Of a DNA stretch of 64,000 bases, positions 24,389 through 34,954 are shown piece after piece. This DNA is from Oscillospiraceae bacterium (lineage in GTDB: Bacteria; Bacillota; Clostridia; Oscillospirales; Acutalibacteraceae). The stretch is taken from positions 1-64,000 of the forward strand of contig SVOL01000010.1 in NCBI GenBank assembly GCA_015066395.1, in the 5' to 3' direction. Each line of letters starts with the position of its first letter. Within the stretch, counting starts at the first letter, position 1. The notes beneath the pieces were generated by a model that worked only from the letters and a program-made list of their open reading frames with translations, ran no database searches and was not told the origin of the DNA. Position numbers and translations under genes: made by a program.

Positions 24389-24736
24389 TTACGACTTTTT
24401 ATTTTTAACGGTGGTAATAGAAGCAATAAGTTTTCTTCGTATGCTTCCACATTTATTTATAAGGTTTTTATATGTTATTTCGTCAAAGGCTTGAACCTTA
24501 AAAAGAATTTCCAGCCAATACTCAGTCTCATAACATTCCTTTAAAGCAATTTCCAACTTATTTATAAAATCAGCATTACTTTGAGCATACTTTGCTTCAT
24601 GAGAATTAGCACCGATAGAAGAACACGATCTCAACAACTGATTCACAAAAACCGAACGGCCTTTAATATTATCACAAATTGCTGTTGCCTCAACAATCAA
24701 ATCTACCGACAATTCCTTTATCGTTTTATTATCCAT
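24389..24736 (-). CDS. Four-helix-bundle protein (S23/IVP type)
   Basis: A 115-residue helical protein with LLRSCSSIGANSHEAKYA and ALKECYETEYWLEILF, the signature of the TIGR02436 four-helix-bundle family, members of which are often encoded within 23S rRNA intervening sequences. Function is unknown. The ATG at 24736 with AGAGG upstream is chosen; the longer frame (to 24901) reads back through the structured repeat. It sits beside two rRNA methyltransferase-like genes, though no rRNA gene is in the window. Confidence 0.85.
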   Translation of the reverse strand: MDNKTIKELSVDLIVEATAICDNIKGRSVFVNQLLRSCSSIGANSHEAKYAQSNADFINKLEIALKECYETEYWLEILFKVQAFDEITYKNLINKCGSIRRKLIASITTVKNKKS

Positions 24737-24815
24737 TTTATTAAACCTCTTTTGCGATATACTCGCTTCGCTCGCGCGATATATTTTATAAAAATGCGAT
24801 ATAACCTCACTCTGT

Positions 24816-24964
24816 TCGGTTACGATATGATATAAATTCCAATCCGTGTCCGCAGGACATATCTCATCGAAGATATATCGCATACTGTGTATATATCGCA
24901 AATTCCGTAAGGAATTTATATCGCTGAAACTGCTCGCACTAAAAGTGCGACAGTTTCAACATGA
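24816..24964. repeat. 149-bp structured repeat, copy E
   Basis: Near-identical to 22641-22789 (same length, about five substitutions). It begins on the minus strand inside the last codons of the second rlmD-like gene. Here the terminal hairpin is complete: GAAACTG-[bulge]-TCGCACT on one arm and AGTGCGA-CAGTTTC on the other (24926-24957). Confidence 0.85.
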
Positions 24965-26277
24965 CCTGTTCTTGGGAACATATCGAACGGTGCGGCTTTT
25001 ACGGTTTCATAACCTAAGGCTTTGAATATTTTGCAATCCCTAGCCAAAGTTGCCGAGTCGCACGAAACGTAGACCACTCTTTCGGGTGCGAAATCATTTG
25101 CGACTATTCTTATCAGTTCCTCGTCGCAACCCTTTCGCGGCGGATCGAGGATAACAACATCGGGTCTTATTCCCTTTTCGCTCAGCTGTTTTGCGGCACC
25201 TGCTGCGTCGTCGCAGATAAACTCTGCATTACAAAATCCATTTGTGCTTGCATTAAATTTCGCATCTTTTACGGCTTCGGGGATTATCTCTACACCGATT
25301 ATTCTTTTTGCCTCTTTAGCCATCGAAAGGCCGATCGTCCCTGCTCCGCAATAAAGGTCGAGAACGGTTTTTCCGTTCGGTTCTACATACTCTTTGGCCT
25401 TTTTATAGAGCAGTTCGGCAACATCGTGATTAACCTGATAGAAGGACAACGGCGATATTCTCACCTTCACCCCGCACAGCACGTCGGTGATATGATCGGA
25501 GCCAAAAACGGTTACGCATTTTTCGCCTAAGATCACATTGGTCTTTTTCTTATTTATGTTTATGATGACCGACTTTAGATCATCGCCGAAAACGGCCTTA
25601 AAACAGTCAACAAGTTCATTCACAAACGGCATTTTATCGCCGTTGATAACTACGCAAGCCATCACTTCTTCAGTCACATTGGCTCGGCGAAGGTATAAAT
25701 GTCTGACTAAACCCATTTCGGTCGTCTCGTCATAAACAGAGATTTTATGTTTTAACAAAAAGTCTTTAAACGCTTTTTGTGCCTTTGAAAAAATCTCGGG
25801 TTGCAGATTACAACCGGGACAATCGACCACACGGTGGCTGTGGGATGAAAAAAAACCTATATCTATGCCACCCTCATTCTTCGACACGGGATACTGACAC
25901 TTGTTACGATAGCCGTCGGGTGCAAGCGTTGTGATGGGTTCAAACTGCGGATCAACACCGCCTATACGGTTAAGATTATTCTTGACCGCATTAGCCTTTA
26001 ACCCTGCCTCAAAACTATAATTAATATGTCTGAATGCACAACCGCCGCACTTTTTAAAACTTGTGCAATCAACGCCAATTCTACTCTTTGACGGTTCAAT
26101 TATCCTATGGACCTTAGCAAATGCACAGTTTGACTTCACCTTTAAAATATGTGCCTCTATTTTGTCACCCGTGACGGTTTCAGGCACGAAAACAGCGAGT
26201 GAGTCATAATGACCGACACCGCTTCCCTGCAAAGTCACATCGGTAATATTCAGTTCGATGATATCATTTTTCTTCAT
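24916..26277 (-). CDS. rlmD: 23S rRNA (uracil-C5) methyltransferase, RlmD-like
   Basis: A 453-residue enzyme of the RlmD/RlmCD family, methylating C5 of uridine in 23S rRNA. Domains in order: TRAM (about 1-58), Fe-S cluster site CTSFKKCGGC, central domain, Rossmann motif VLDLYCGAGTIGLS, DPPRKGCDEEL, and catalytic Cys in VYVSCDSATLARD. The ATG at 26277 is supported by AAAGGA eight bases upstream; an in-frame ATG at 26301 lacks one. The C-terminus HVETVALLVRAVSAI is shared with the paralogue because both end inside the 149-bp repeat. Confidence 0.92.
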   Translation of the reverse strand: MKKNDIIELNITDVTLQGSGVGHYDSLAVFVPETVTGDKIEAHILKVKSNCAFAKVHRIIEPSKSRIGVDCTSFKKCGGCAFRHINYSFEAGLKANAVKNNLNRIGGVDPQFEPITTLAPDGYRNKCQYPVSKNEGGIDIGFFSSHSHRVVDCPGCNLQPEIFSKAQKAFKDFLLKHKISVYDETTEMGLVRHLYLRRANVTEEVMACVVINGDKMPFVNELVDCFKAVFGDDLKSVIININKKKTNVILGEKCVTVFGSDHITDVLCGVKVRISPLSFYQVNHDVAELLYKKAKEYVEPNGKTVLDLYCGAGTIGLSMAKEAKRIIGVEIIPEAVKDAKFNASTNGFCNAEFICDDAAGAAKQLSEKGIRPDVVILDPPRKGCDEELIRIVANDFAPERVVYVSCDSATLARDCKIFKALGYETVKAAPFDMFPRTGHVETVALLVRAVSAI

Positions 26278-26343
26278 AAATTTTCCTTTTGAATATTCCA
26301 TAAAATTCGGACAATAATATTATCGAGAAAAGGAGTTGATAAA

Positions 26344-26577
26344 ATGCTTGATAAATTATGTCTTATTCTCTTGATTATCGGCGGTTTAAACTGGGGCAGC
26401 ATCGGTCTTTTCCAATTCGACTTGGTCGCTTGGATTTTCGGCGGTCAGGATGCACTCCTTAGCCGAATCGTTTACACAGTTGTTGCACTTTCCGCTGTTT
26501 GGTGCATTTCTCTGTTGTTCCGCGACACTACCGAAGCCGGCGACAGCAATGACATGCCGATGGCAAAAGATATGTAA
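26344..26577 (+). CDS. DUF378-type small membrane protein
   Basis: A 77-residue protein with two membrane helices (about 3-22 and 36-60) and the DUF378 signature IIGGLNWGSIGLF followed by DLVAWIFGG. Members are about 60-80 residues; function unknown. AAAAGGAG precedes the ATG. It is divergent from the rlmD-like gene and is closed by a terminator shared with the convergent YgiQ gene. Confidence 0.9.
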   Translation: MLDKLCLILLIIGGLNWGSIGLFQFDLVAWIFGGQDALLSRIVYTVVALSAVWCISLLFRDTTEAGDSNDMPMAKDM

Positions 26578-26588
26578 TCTGTGGATCT

Positions 26589-26619
26589 AAAAGGGCGGTG
26601 AACCGCCCTTTTTTATTTT
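26589..26619. terminator. Terminator, DUF378 gene/ygiQ
   Basis: A perfect AAAAGGGCGG-TGA-A-CCGCCCTTTT-type hairpin with T6ATTTT follows the plus-strand gene. Its edge touches the stop codon of the convergent ygiQ gene. Confidence 0.9.
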
Positions 26620-28504
26620 ATTTGCCTGTCCATCTGCCCTTTGGCTTAAAGGCTTTTTTAGCAGCAGGCTTGCCGTTTTTATGCTTAGCGCCTGCGTTCT
26701 GTTGACCCTTTGGATTAGGACCTGCAATGAGACAATCGGGTCCCTGCCCTATCAACTCGGTTCTATTAGCATCTCGCAACGCCTTCAAAACTATCTGACG
26801 GTTTTCGGGTTTAAAATACTGCAAAAGAGCCCTTTGCTCCGCCTTCTGTGAAGGAGTTTTCGGTACATAGACCTTTTCCAAGCTGTAAGGATCAAGCTCG
26901 GTATAATACATAGCCGTCGAAACAGTGCCGGGAGTCGGATAGAAATCCTGCACCTGCTCGGGCTTCATTCGGTTTTGCTTTAAAAACAAAGCAAGGTCGA
27001 TAGCATCGGTCAGTCTGCAACCCGGATGGCTCGACATCAGATACGGCACAAGATACTGCTCCTTACCGACCGCCTTTGTGAGTTTATAAAACTTTTTGAC
27101 AAATTTTCTATAAGTCTCAACGTGCGGTTTGCCCATTTTATCAAGCACAAAGTCGGAGCAATGCTCGGGAGCCACCTTCAACTGACCGCTGACATGATGC
27201 TCGACAAGCTCTTTAAAGAACTCGTCAGAGCTGTCCTCCAAAAGATAGTCAAATCGAATACCCGAACGGATAAATACCTTCTTGACACCCTTTGTGGCAC
27301 GAATCTTTCGAAGCAACTCAAGATACTCGGAATGGTCGGCCTTTAAATTCGGGCAGACTTTAGGAGCTAAACACTTCTTGCCCTTACAAAGTCCGTTTTT
27401 TTCCTGCATTTCGCACGACGGATTTCTGAAGTTGGCAGTAGGTCCGCCAACGTCGTGAATATATCCTTTGAAATGAGGATTTTCGGTCAACAGTTTAACC
27501 TCTTTTAAAATTGACTCCTCGCTTCTGACTGCTATCTGTCTGCCTTGATGATATGCTATCGAACAGAAGTTACACGCACCGAAGCAACCGCGATTGTGGG
27601 TAACTGAAAACTCGACCTCACGAATGGCCGGCACACCGCCCAAAGCCTCATAAGAGGGATGATAATACCTCTCGTAAGGCAAAGCATATACCTCGTCTAA
27701 CTCGGTAGTTGTCAGCACCCGCATCGGCTTATTCTGCACAACATATCGGTCGCCGTGCTTTTGCAAAAGACGTTTGCCGCGAACAGCATCCTGCTCGTCA
27801 TATTCCATTCTGGTTGCGACAGCATACTGCCGTTTTGAATTGCAGACTTCTTCAAACGACGGAACGGTGAGAGCGTTAATACCCACAGCACTGTCGGTCA
27901 CAAAAGCTGTACCGTCAACATCAGTGATGCTCTTAATCGGCACACCGCTTGCTAATTTTTCGGCAATTTCTATTGTCTGCAGCTCACCCATGCCGAAGCT
28001 CAAAAGGTCGGCATCGGTATCAATTAAAATCGACGGCATGACCTTATCATCCCAATAGTCATAATGGGCAAAGCGGCGTAGAGAAGCCTCTACCCCGCCA
28101 ATTATCAAAGGAATGTCCCCATAGACCTCACGAACGAGACGACAGTAAACAGTAACTGCTCTGTCGGGTCGTTTTCCTGCAACACCGCCCGGGGTATAGT
28201 AATCCTCACTCCTCGGCTTTTTGGCCGCGGTATAGTGATTTACCATCGAGTCGATGTTGCCCGAATTGACCATAAATCCCAAACGAGGTCTTCCGAACAC
28301 CGCTATACTATTCTTATTTTTCCAATCGGGTTGAGCGATAATACCCACTCTGAAACCCTTGCTTTCAAGCACACGGGAGATTATCGCCGTACCAAAGGAA
28401 GGATGGTCGACGTAAGCGTCACCTGTAACGATGACAAAATCGACCGAGTCCCATCCCCTATCCAGCATATCCATTTTGGATATGGGCAAAAATCCGTTAC
28501 TCAC
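26618..28504 (-). CDS. YgiQ-family radical SAM protein
   Basis: A 628-residue UPF0313/YgiQ protein. An N-terminal B12-binding-like region ([17 protein letters not shown]) is followed by the radical SAM cluster motif [10 protein letters not shown] (about 314-323) and the family C-terminal domain ([24 protein letters not shown]), ending in a Lys/Gly-rich tail. The reaction is unknown for this family. The start is GTG at 28504, overlapping the ftsK stop by eight bases (GTGAGTAA), so translation is coupled to fts[11 protein letters not shown] is the normal family start, which supports this choice. Confidence 0.92.
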   Translation of the reverse strand: MSNGFLPISKMDMLDRGWDSVDFVIVTGDAYVDHPSFGTAIISRVLESKGFRVGIIAQPDWKNKNSIAVFGRPRLGFMVNSGNIDSMVNHYTAAKKPRSEDYYTPGGVAGKRPDRAVTVYCRLVREVYGDIPLIIGGVEASLRRFAHYDYWDDKVMPSILIDTDADLLSFGMGELQTIEIAEKLASGVPIKSITDVDGTAFVTDSAVGINALTVPSFEEVCNSKRQYAVATRMEYDEQDAVRGKRLLQKHGDRYVVQNKPMRVLTTTELDEVYALPYERYYHPSYEALGGVPAIREVEFSVTHNRGCFGACNFCSIAYHQGRQIAVRSEESILKEVKLLTENPHFKGYIHDVGGPTANFRNPSCEMQEKNGLCKGKKCLAPKVCPNLKADHSEYLELLRKIRATKGVKKVFIRSGIRFDYLLEDSSDEFFKELVEHHVSGQLKVAPEHCSDFVLDKMGKPHVETYRKFVKKFYKLTKAVGKEQYLVPYLMSSHPGCRLTDAIDLALFLKQNRMKPEQVQDFYPTPGTVSTAMYYTELDPYSLEKVYVPKTPSQKAEQRALLQYFKPENRQIVLKALRDANRTELIGQGPDCLIAGPNPKGQQNAGAKHKNGKPAAKKAFKPKGRWTGK

Positions 28505-30974
28505 TGTCGGACTGACCTGCTTTCATTTCTAATAAGCGTTCCTTAGAGATCAAAACCTGACGGGGTTTTGAACCCTCGTAAGGACCGACTATACCTCTTT
28601 CTTCCATCTGGTCGATAATTCTTGCGGCTCTGGCGTAACCCAAACGCAGTTTTCTCTGCAACAACGAGGTAGAAGCCTGTCCTGCATCAACAACACACTC
28701 GATAGCGGCTTCAAGCATCGAATCACCGTCGTCTTCAACAGCATCTTCGGGCATTCCGCTCTTAGCGGCCTTTTCCTTGGCGGCTTGACGCTCGATCTCG
28801 TTCATAACGTCCTCGTCATATTCGTTTCTGTGGTCGCTCTTTAAGTAATTAACGACCTTTTCGACCTCGGCATCGCTGACAAAGCAACCCTGGATACGTT
28901 CGGGCTTGATTGCACCCGTCGGGAAGAAGAGCATATCGCCCTTACCCATCAGCTTTTCGGCACCGCCGATATCGATGATGGTCTTACTGTCGACCTGCGA
29001 GGATACGGCAAATGCGATACGAGTCGGAATATTGGCCTTGATAAGACCGGTCACAACGTCAACCGACGGACGCTGAGTAGCAACGATCATATGCATACCT
29101 GCGGCACGGGCTTTCTGTGCGATTCGGCAGATAGAGTCCTCAACCTCTCTCGGTGAGGTCATCATAAGGTCAGCCAGCTCATCGATAACGATAACGATAT
29201 GCGGCAATTTCATCATATCATCACGTTTTGCCGCCTGCTCGTTATAACCGCTCAAATTTCTTACCTTGTACTCATCAAAAAGCTTATAGCGACGTTCCAT
29301 CTCCATAACTGCCCAACCGAGAGCACCTGCGGCCTTTCTCGGATCGGTAACAACGGGAACGATCAAATGCGGAATGCCGTTGTAGATACTAAGCTCAACA
29401 ACCTTCGGGTCGATAAGAAGAAGTTTTACTTCATCGGGAGTGGCCTTGTAAAGAATACTCATTATCATCGAGTTGATACATACCGATTTACCCGAACCGG
29501 TAGCACCGGCGATAAGTCCGTGAGGCATTTTGGCAATATCGGTAACCCTCTGCTCACCCGAAATATCCTTACCGAGAGCCATTGAGATCTTGCTCTTGGA
29601 GTTGGAAAAGGCCTGAGAATCAATGATCTCACGGATCTTAACGACGCTGTTATTCTTATTGGGAACCTCGATACCAACAGCAGGCTTATTCGGAATAGGT
29701 GCCTCGATTCTGACACCTGCGGTAGCAAGATTAAGCGCAATATCGTCGGCCAGATTGGTGATCTTACTTATCTTTACGCCTGCGGCAGGCTGAAGTTCAT
29801 ATCTCGTTACTGACGGGCCTCGGCTGATGTTGATGATTCTCGACTCAACACCGAAACTACGCAACGTATCAACAAGCAAGGTTGCAGTCTGCTCAAGCTC
29901 GGCAGTGATGCTCTTTGTACTCTCAACAGCAGGCTCGGCAAGCAATGAGATCGGCGGATACTTATACTCTGCGGCCTGCGACTCAATGGTAATTGCACTG
30001 CCCTCGCTGAGTTCCAACTCCAACTTTTTAGTTTCCTTTTCGCTGAGTCCTTCCTTACTGTCAGCCTCGGCATTGACCTTGTTGATAATATCGTTCACAT
30101 TACCTTCATTAGCTTCGTCAAACTCGCTGTCGGCACGCTCGGAAATAGCGGCGGCAGTCTTGGAAACGGCGGCCTGAGCCGCTGCTCTTGCGGCATTTTC
30201 ACCGGTCGAATCGGAAGAAATGTCCTCCATTTCCTCTTTATCAAGGTCACGGTATTTTTTAACGACCGATTTCTGCTTTTCTTCGATAGTTGTGGTTTTT
30301 TTATGGTCGGCAGGGATGTCGTCATCCAGGGGGATATCGATCTCAGCGGCCGATCTTTTACGCTCAAGATTTTCGTTATAAACACTCTCAACAGCCTCAT
30401 AAGTCTTTTTAACAGGCTTGGAAATGGCTTTATAGAGTGAAATAAGGGTCGTACCCGATAAGATCATAACGGTCGCAAAAATAAGTAAAGCACAGATTAT
30501 CCACGCACCGGGATTTTTAAAGGCGGCATAAAGAGGATAACCGAAAACGGCACCGAAGAAGCCACTGCCCTTACCGCCTGCTAAATAAGCACGCTTAATG
30601 CAATCACCGAAATTGGCACTCTCGGGACTTGTAAAAAGAATATTGACAAAAGCGGAGCTGAGCACCAGTATGACCGAAACGCCGACGACCTTAACAAGCG
30701 GTTTGCCCTTCAGCTTGTCCAGTGCAAGCAAAACGGCTACCGTACCGAAAAGTAAAGGTACTGCATAACCGAAAAACCCGAAAACTCCCAAAATAAAGTT
30801 ATGTATCGCAGCCCAACCCGCTTCACCGGGAATTATCGCCGCCAACAAGAGAAACACCGAGACGGTGAACATCACGACCGATGTCACCTGACGCTCGGCT
30901 GAGATAGCCTCCCTTGTTCTTGCTCTCGATTTAGTGTTCTTAGACTGCGTTTTACGCTTTTTTGTGTTACCCAT
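28497..30974 (-). CDS. ftsK: DNA translocase FtsK/SpoIIIE
   Basis: Pumps chromosomal DNA through the division or sporulation septum. The 825-residue protein has four N-terminal membrane segments (about 28-185), an acidic/Ala-rich linker (to about 330), the alpha/beta motor with Walker A GATGSGKS (about 495) and Walker [14 protein letters not shown], and a C-terminal gamma winged-helix domain (about 750-815) for DNA-sequence recognition. It is followed by the coupled ygiQ gene and preceded by tepA, an order common in Clostridia. SpoIIIE and FtsK roles cannot be separated by sequence here. Confidence 0.96.
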   Translation of the reverse strand: MGNTKKRKTQSKNTKSRARTREAISAERQVTSVVMFTVSVFLLLAAIIPGEAGWAAIHNFILGVFGFFGYAVPLLFGTVAVLLALDKLKGKPLVKVVGVSVILVLSSAFVNILFTSPESANFGDCIKRAYLAGGKGSGFFGAVFGYPLYAAFKNPGAWIICALLIFATVMILSGTTLISLYKAISKPVKKTYEAVESVYNENLERKRSAAEIDIPLDDDIPADHKKTTTIEEKQKSVVKKYRDLDKEEMEDISSDSTGENAARAAAQAAVSKTAAAISERADSEFDEANEGNVNDIINKVNAEADSKEGLSEKETKKLELELSEGSAITIESQAAEYKYPPISLLAEPAVESTKSITAELEQTATLLVDTLRSFGVESRIINISRGPSVTRYELQPAAGVKISKITNLADDIALNLATAGVRIEAPIPNKPAVGIEVPNKNNSVVKIREIIDSQAFSNSKSKISMALGKDISGEQRVTDIAKMPHGLIAGATGSGKSVCINSMIMSILYKATPDEVKLLLIDPKVVELSIYNGIPHLIVPVVTDPRKAAGALGWAVMEMERRYKLFDEYKVRNLSGYNEQAAKRDDMMKLPHIVIVIDELADLMMTSPREVEDSICRIAQKARAAGMHMIVATQRPSVDVVTGLIKANIPTRIAFAVSSQVDSKTIIDIGGAEKLMGKGDMLFFPTGAIKPERIQGCFVSDAEVEKVVNYLKSDHRNEYDEDVMNEIERQAAKEKAAKSGMPEDAVEDDGDSMLEAAIECVVDAGQASTSLLQRKLRLGYARAARIIDQMEERGIVGPYEGSKPRQVLISKERLLEMKAGQSDSE

Positions 30975-31026
30975 AATACTCTCCTAAATTTCAAAACTTC
31001 AATATGTAAGGGCCGAAAGTGAAGAA

Positions 31027-31749
31027 CTATTCTTCCCTTTCGGACTCATCTATCATTCTGTAAAGCTCACTTAAAGCATCCGACAAACTGCCTATCTTGT
31101 CGATCAAGCCACAGTTAACGGCCATCTCACCATCCAGTACAGTTCCCATATCGGTGGTCAGTTCATCGGTGTTAAGCATCATATCAGTGAGCCGTTTTTC
31201 GTCCACCTTTGAATTCTTGGCAACAAACCCCGTAATGCGTTTTTGCATCCGTTCGAAGAAATCCATAGTCTGCGGAACACCCAAGACCAATCCGCTCGAC
31301 CTTACCGGATGCACGGTCATAGTCGCCGACGGCACAATAAATGAACATTTCGCCGAAACAGCCAGCGGCACACCTATCGAATGACCGCCGCCCAAAACCA
31401 AAGATACAGTTGGTTTTTTCATTCCTGCAATCAGCTCGGCCAAAGCCAGACCCGCTTCGACATCACCGCCAACAGTATTAAGGATTATGAGCATCCCCTC
31501 AATATCCTTATTTTCCTCAACCGAAACTAACTGCGGAATAATGTGCTCGTACTTAGTGGTCTTAGCGTCGGACGGCAGGATACTGTGACCCTCGATCTGA
31601 CCGATAACCGTCAGGCAATGAATAGTATGTCTGCCCTTTGCCGTGACCGAACCGCTTTCTTCAATTTTTTGCCAATCAGGGTCCTTATTATCCCCCGAAT
31701 TATTATTGCAAGGCTCGTTATTGCCGTTTTGCGCATTATAAAAAAGCAT
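31027..31749 (-). CDS. ClpP-like protease TepA
   Basis: A ClpP-fold serine protease, 240 residues, of the TepA (translocation-enhancing protein) group that typically precedes ftsK/spoIIIE. The catalytic Ser lies in LGGGHSIGVPLAVSA, His in MTVHPVRSSG, and LNTVGGDVEAGLALAE forms the oxyanion region. The N-terminal 40 residues are Asn-rich and probably disordered. The ATG at 31749 has AAAGGG seven bases upstream; an in-frame TTG at 31767 is less likely. In Bacillus TepA degrades signal peptides or small spore proteins; the role here is inferred. Confidence 0.88.
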   Translation of the reverse strand: MLFYNAQNGNNEPCNNNSGDNKDPDWQKIEESGSVTAKGRHTIHCLTVIGQIEGHSILPSDAKTTKYEHIIPQLVSVEENKDIEGMLIILNTVGGDVEAGLALAELIAGMKKPTVSLVLGGGHSIGVPLAVSAKCSFIVPSATMTVHPVRSSGLVLGVPQTMDFFERMQKRITGFVAKNSKVDEKRLTDMMLNTDELTTDMGTVLDGEMAVNCGLIDKIGSLSDALSELYRMIDESEREE

Positions 31750-31891
31750 ATCAAAACCCTTTCTCAAGTTTTAATTATCTTTCCCGAAATGCACACAATA
31801 ATACAAGTTTATATTACCACATTGATCGCGACAATTCAAGTAAAATATATATTATATTAAAATTATTAGAGTATCTTCAAGATCCGCAAGC

Positions 31892-32428
31892 TCACAATGG
31901 TATCTGCTCAAAATTTCCAACGTAATGTTCGCATATACTTTTAGCTGTGACAGCGGCTCTTTTAAACACCTCCAGCGATTGCAAATTAAATTTTTCCTCG
32001 GCCGATGACAGTCTGATATTATCAACTATGATCGGTGAATATCGCTTGAAATTATCCTTGTCGTGCAGTGCATTGATAAATATCATTTTATCGGGAAAAG
32101 AAAGATCACTGTTCCGACGGATATTCGATGCTATTCTGAAGGATGTACTTTCGGGCGAAGTTGAATCCGTATAGATAAAGGAAATGTTTTCGCCCAAAAC
32201 CTCGGCCACCGAAAACAGCGGCAAATAAATGAGATTTTTATCGCTTTTTCCGATTATCCGATAGTCCCACTCCATTCCTTTTTGACTCAAAATTTCGGTC
32301 TCAATTCCGTTAAAACGCAACAGCGATACCAAAAACGGCAGATACACTTTGGAAATGTCCTGCGGAGTTCGGCCATCAATAAAAACGGCGTCCTCGGAAA
32401 AGCCGTCAATAACCAAACAGGAATACAT
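31892..32428 (-). CDS. Unrecognised 178-residue protein downstream of clpC
   Basis: I do not recognise the family. The protein starts MYSCLVIDGFSEDAVFIDG, has alternating hydrophobic strands and helices without a signal peptide or membrane helix, and ends FKRAAVTAKSICEHYVG. Segments such as STSFRIASNIRRNSDL are loosely reminiscent of the amidase_3 fold, but no zinc ligands are seen, so I do not call it that. Its Shine-Dalgarno GGAGGTGG is part of the 3' arm of the clpC terminator hairpin, and the T-tract of that hairpin leads straight into the ATG. Confidence 0.65.
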   Translation of the reverse strand: MYSCLVIDGFSEDAVFIDGRTPQDISKVYLPFLVSLLRFNGIETEILSQKGMEWDYRIIGKSDKNLIYLPLFSVAEVLGENISFIYTDSTSPESTSFRIASNIRRNSDLSFPDKMIFINALHDKDNFKRYSPIIVDNIRLSSAEEKFNLQSLEVFKRAAVTAKSICEHYVGNFEQIPL

Positions 32429-32430
32429 AA

Positions 32431-32467
32431 AAAACCACCTCCATACCATTGTATGCAGGCGGTTTTT
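32431..32467 (-). terminator. clpC terminator containing the next gene's RBS
   Basis: On the minus strand an imperfect 16-bp stem (one wobble, one mismatch) with loop AATG is followed by six T residues. The 3' arm holds GGAGGTGG and the T-tract is immediately followed by ATG. Confidence 0.8.
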
Positions 32468-32477
32468 GCATCGTTTA

Positions 32478-34940
32478 CTATTGTTTTACGAACCGGAAAT
32501 TTTCCTCGCTGTAGGTGCACAAAACGCGGTCACCGTTATTAACTGTACGGTCAAGTATCTTCTCACTCAAAGCGTCCTCTATCTTGCTCTGAATAGCACG
32601 CCGTAACGGTCTTGCACCGTAAACATCATCAAACCCGGCGTCAGAAATAGCTTCGACGGCCGACTTATCAAACTCCAGACTGATGTTAAGATTTTCAAGA
32701 CGCCTCGAGAGATTTTTAAGCATTTTCCCTGCGATCTCCTTGATCTCGTCTTTAGTCAGTTTATTAAAGATAACAACATCATCAACGCGGTTCAAAAACT
32801 CGGGTTTAAAGGCCTTTTTGAGTTCGCTCATTATCTTATCTTTAGCATTTTCATCACTCGACGACTCACCGAAACCGAACGCTGTTTTCTTCTCGGTCAG
32901 GTGTCTTGCTCCGAGGTTCGACGTCATAATTATGACGGTATTTTTAAAATTAACGGTGCGTCCCTGAGCATCGGTTAAGATTCCGTCTTCAAGTATCTGC
33001 AAAAGTACGTTGAAAACATCGGGGTGAGCCTTTTCGATCTCGTCAAAAAGCACCACAGAGTAAGGTGCTCTGCGTATTTTTTCGGTCAGCTGACCACCCT
33101 CGTCAAACCCTACGTATCCGGGTGGCGAACCGATAAGACGGGACACGGTATGCTTCTCCATATACTCCGACATATCGAGTCGGACAATGGCGTTTTCCGT
33201 GCCGAACATAGCCTCGGCCAGCGCCTTGCAAAGTTCGGTCTTGCCGACACCGGTCGGTCCTAAAAAGATAAACGAACCGATAGGTCGTTTAGGGTCTTTT
33301 AAGCCCACTCTGCCGCGGCGAATAGCCTTCGAAACCAAGGTTACCGCTTCCGTTTGTCCGACAATACGCTCATGAAGAACCGACTCTAATTTAAGCAGTC
33401 GTTCGCTTTCCTCTTCTGTCAGCTGAGCGACGGGGATCTTAGTGCTTAGCGACACCAACTCGGCTATATTTTCGGCAGTAACAGAGTGAGTGTACTCCGA
33501 TTTTGAGGCCGACCACTCTGATTTCAGCTCCTTCAACCGATCGGATATCTGCCGTTCCTCATCACGCAAAGCGGCGGCCTTTTCAAACTCCTGCAACTCA
33601 ATAGCGTTGTTCTTTCCCTGCTCGATCTCGCGAAGCTCTGACTCCAGACGCTTTACCTCTTCGGGTGCGGTCGATTGCGATAATCTCACTCTCGATGCCG
33701 CTTCGTCGATAAGGTCAATGGCTTTATCGGGCAAAAAGCGGTCAGCAATATATCTCACCGACAGTTTGACTGCGGCTTCGATAGCCTCGTCGGTTATTTT
33801 GACCTTATGATGTGCTTCATACTTTTCTCGCAGACCTTTTAAAATAAGGACCGCATCCTCTTCGCTCGGCTCGCCTACTATCACGGGCTGAAAACGCCGT
33901 TCAAGAGCAGAATCCTTTTCGATGTTCTTGCGGTATTCGTCCAACGTTGTAGCACCGATGACCTGCAACTCACCACGCGCAAGCGACGGCTTTAAGATAT
34001 TCGCGGCATCTATAGATCCCTCGGACGACGAGCCTGCACCTACAATAGTGTGTATCTCATCGATAAACAGTATCACATCGTCAGAGGCAGTGACCTCATC
34101 AATGGCCGCCTTTATACGTTCCTCAAAGTCTCCGCGGTACTTTGTTCCCGCGATCATTCCGGTCAGATCAAGTGCGATAACACGCTTGCTTTTAAGCAGT
34201 TCGGGTGCGTTGCCATCGGCAATCTTCAATGCCAGACCCTCGGCAACAGCGGTCTTTCCGACACCCGGTTCACCGATAAGGCAAGGGTTGTTTTTAGTCC
34301 TTCGGCAGAGTATCTGAATGATCCTATCGATCTCCATCGACCTGCCGATAACCGGATCGATCTTGCCCTGCCGTGCTAGCTCGGTGAGATCCTTGCCGAA
34401 CTTGTCAACAGTCGGCGTTTTATTGGATCTCTTCTGATTATTTGACTTTGTGTCATTAGCCTTTTTTGTCGGCTTGGAATGAGCCATAGTACCGACATCG
34501 GCACCTGCGGCCTCCAGAGTTTTTTCGGTAAGCAAGGCTATGTCGACTCCCATTTCATTCAAGAAACGGATAGCGTAGTTTTCACCCTCGCTTAATATTC
34601 CTAACAAAATATGCTCGGTACCGACAAAGGAATTACCCATTTCACGACTGCCCGAAACAGCAACCTCTAATATCCTTTTGGCTCTGGGTGTCATATGCTC
34701 AGGGCTGAGTTTTGTAGGCGATCCGCTTCCGATATTACTGAGCACCAGTTCATTGATCTTTTCTTCGTCAACGCCCAGCTCAAACAGCACCTCGGAAGCA
34801 ACCGAATCCTCAGTGGACATCAGTCCAAAAAGAATATGCTCACTGCCGATATAGGTATGACCCCATTTTTCTGCCGCCCCGATAGCGGCATTTAAAGCGG
34901 CGTTGGCTTTGCCTGTAAAGCCGCCGAAATTATATTTCAT
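32478..34940 (-). CDS. clpC: AAA+ unfoldase ClpC
   Basis: Hsp100 unfoldase that delivers proteins, including arginine-phosphorylated ones, to ClpP. The 820-residue protein has two N-terminal Clp-N repeats (1-145), D1 with Walker [10 protein letters not shown] and Walker [11 protein letters not shown], a UVR-containing middle domain (about 420-470), D2 with [12 protein letters not shown] and [11 protein letters not shown], and the ClpB/ClpC C-terminal domain. The ATG at 34940 has GGAG at the right distance. It is the last main gene of ctsR-mcsA-mcsB-clpC and so under CtsR control. Confidence 0.97.
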   Translation of the reverse strand: MKYNFGGFTGKANAALNAAIGAAEKWGHTYIGSEHILFGLMSTEDSVASEVLFELGVDEEKINELVLSNIGSGSPTKLSPEHMTPRAKRILEVAVSGSREMGNSFVGTEHILLGILSEGENYAIRFLNEMGVDIALLTEKTLEAAGADVGTMAHSKPTKKANDTKSNNQKRSNKTPTVDKFGKDLTELARQGKIDPVIGRSMEIDRIIQILCRRTKNNPCLIGEPGVGKTAVAEGLALKIADGNAPELLKSKRVIALDLTGMIAGTKYRGDFEERIKAAIDEVTASDDVILFIDEIHTIVGAGSSSEGSIDAANILKPSLARGELQVIGATTLDEYRKNIEKDSALERRFQPVIVGEPSEEDAVLILKGLREKYEAHHKVKITDEAIEAAVKLSVRYIADRFLPDKAIDLIDEAASRVRLSQSTAPEEVKRLESELREIEQGKNNAIELQEFEKAAALRDEERQISDRLKELKSEWSASKSEYTHSVTAENIAELVSLSTKIPVAQLTEEESERLLKLESVLHERIVGQTEAVTLVSKAIRRGRVGLKDPKRPIGSFIFLGPTGVGKTELCKALAEAMFGTENAIVRLDMSEYMEKHTVSRLIGSPPGYVGFDEGGQLTEKIRRAPYSVVLFDEIEKAHPDVFNVLLQILEDGILTDAQGRTVNFKNTVIIMTSNLGARHLTEKKTAFGFGESSSDENAKDKIMSELKKAFKPEFLNRVDDVVIFNKLTKDEIKEIAGKMLKNLSRRLENLNISLEFDKSAVEAISDAGFDDVYGARPLRRAIQSKIEDALSEKILDRTVNNGDRVLCTYSEENFRFVKQ

Positions 34941-34954
34941 AAATATCACTCCTT

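Noticed and set aside
24737..24901. N-terminal extension of the four-helix-bundle protein
   Set aside because: It is translated from the 149-bp repeat and lacks an RBS; the ATG at 24736 has one and fits the family length.
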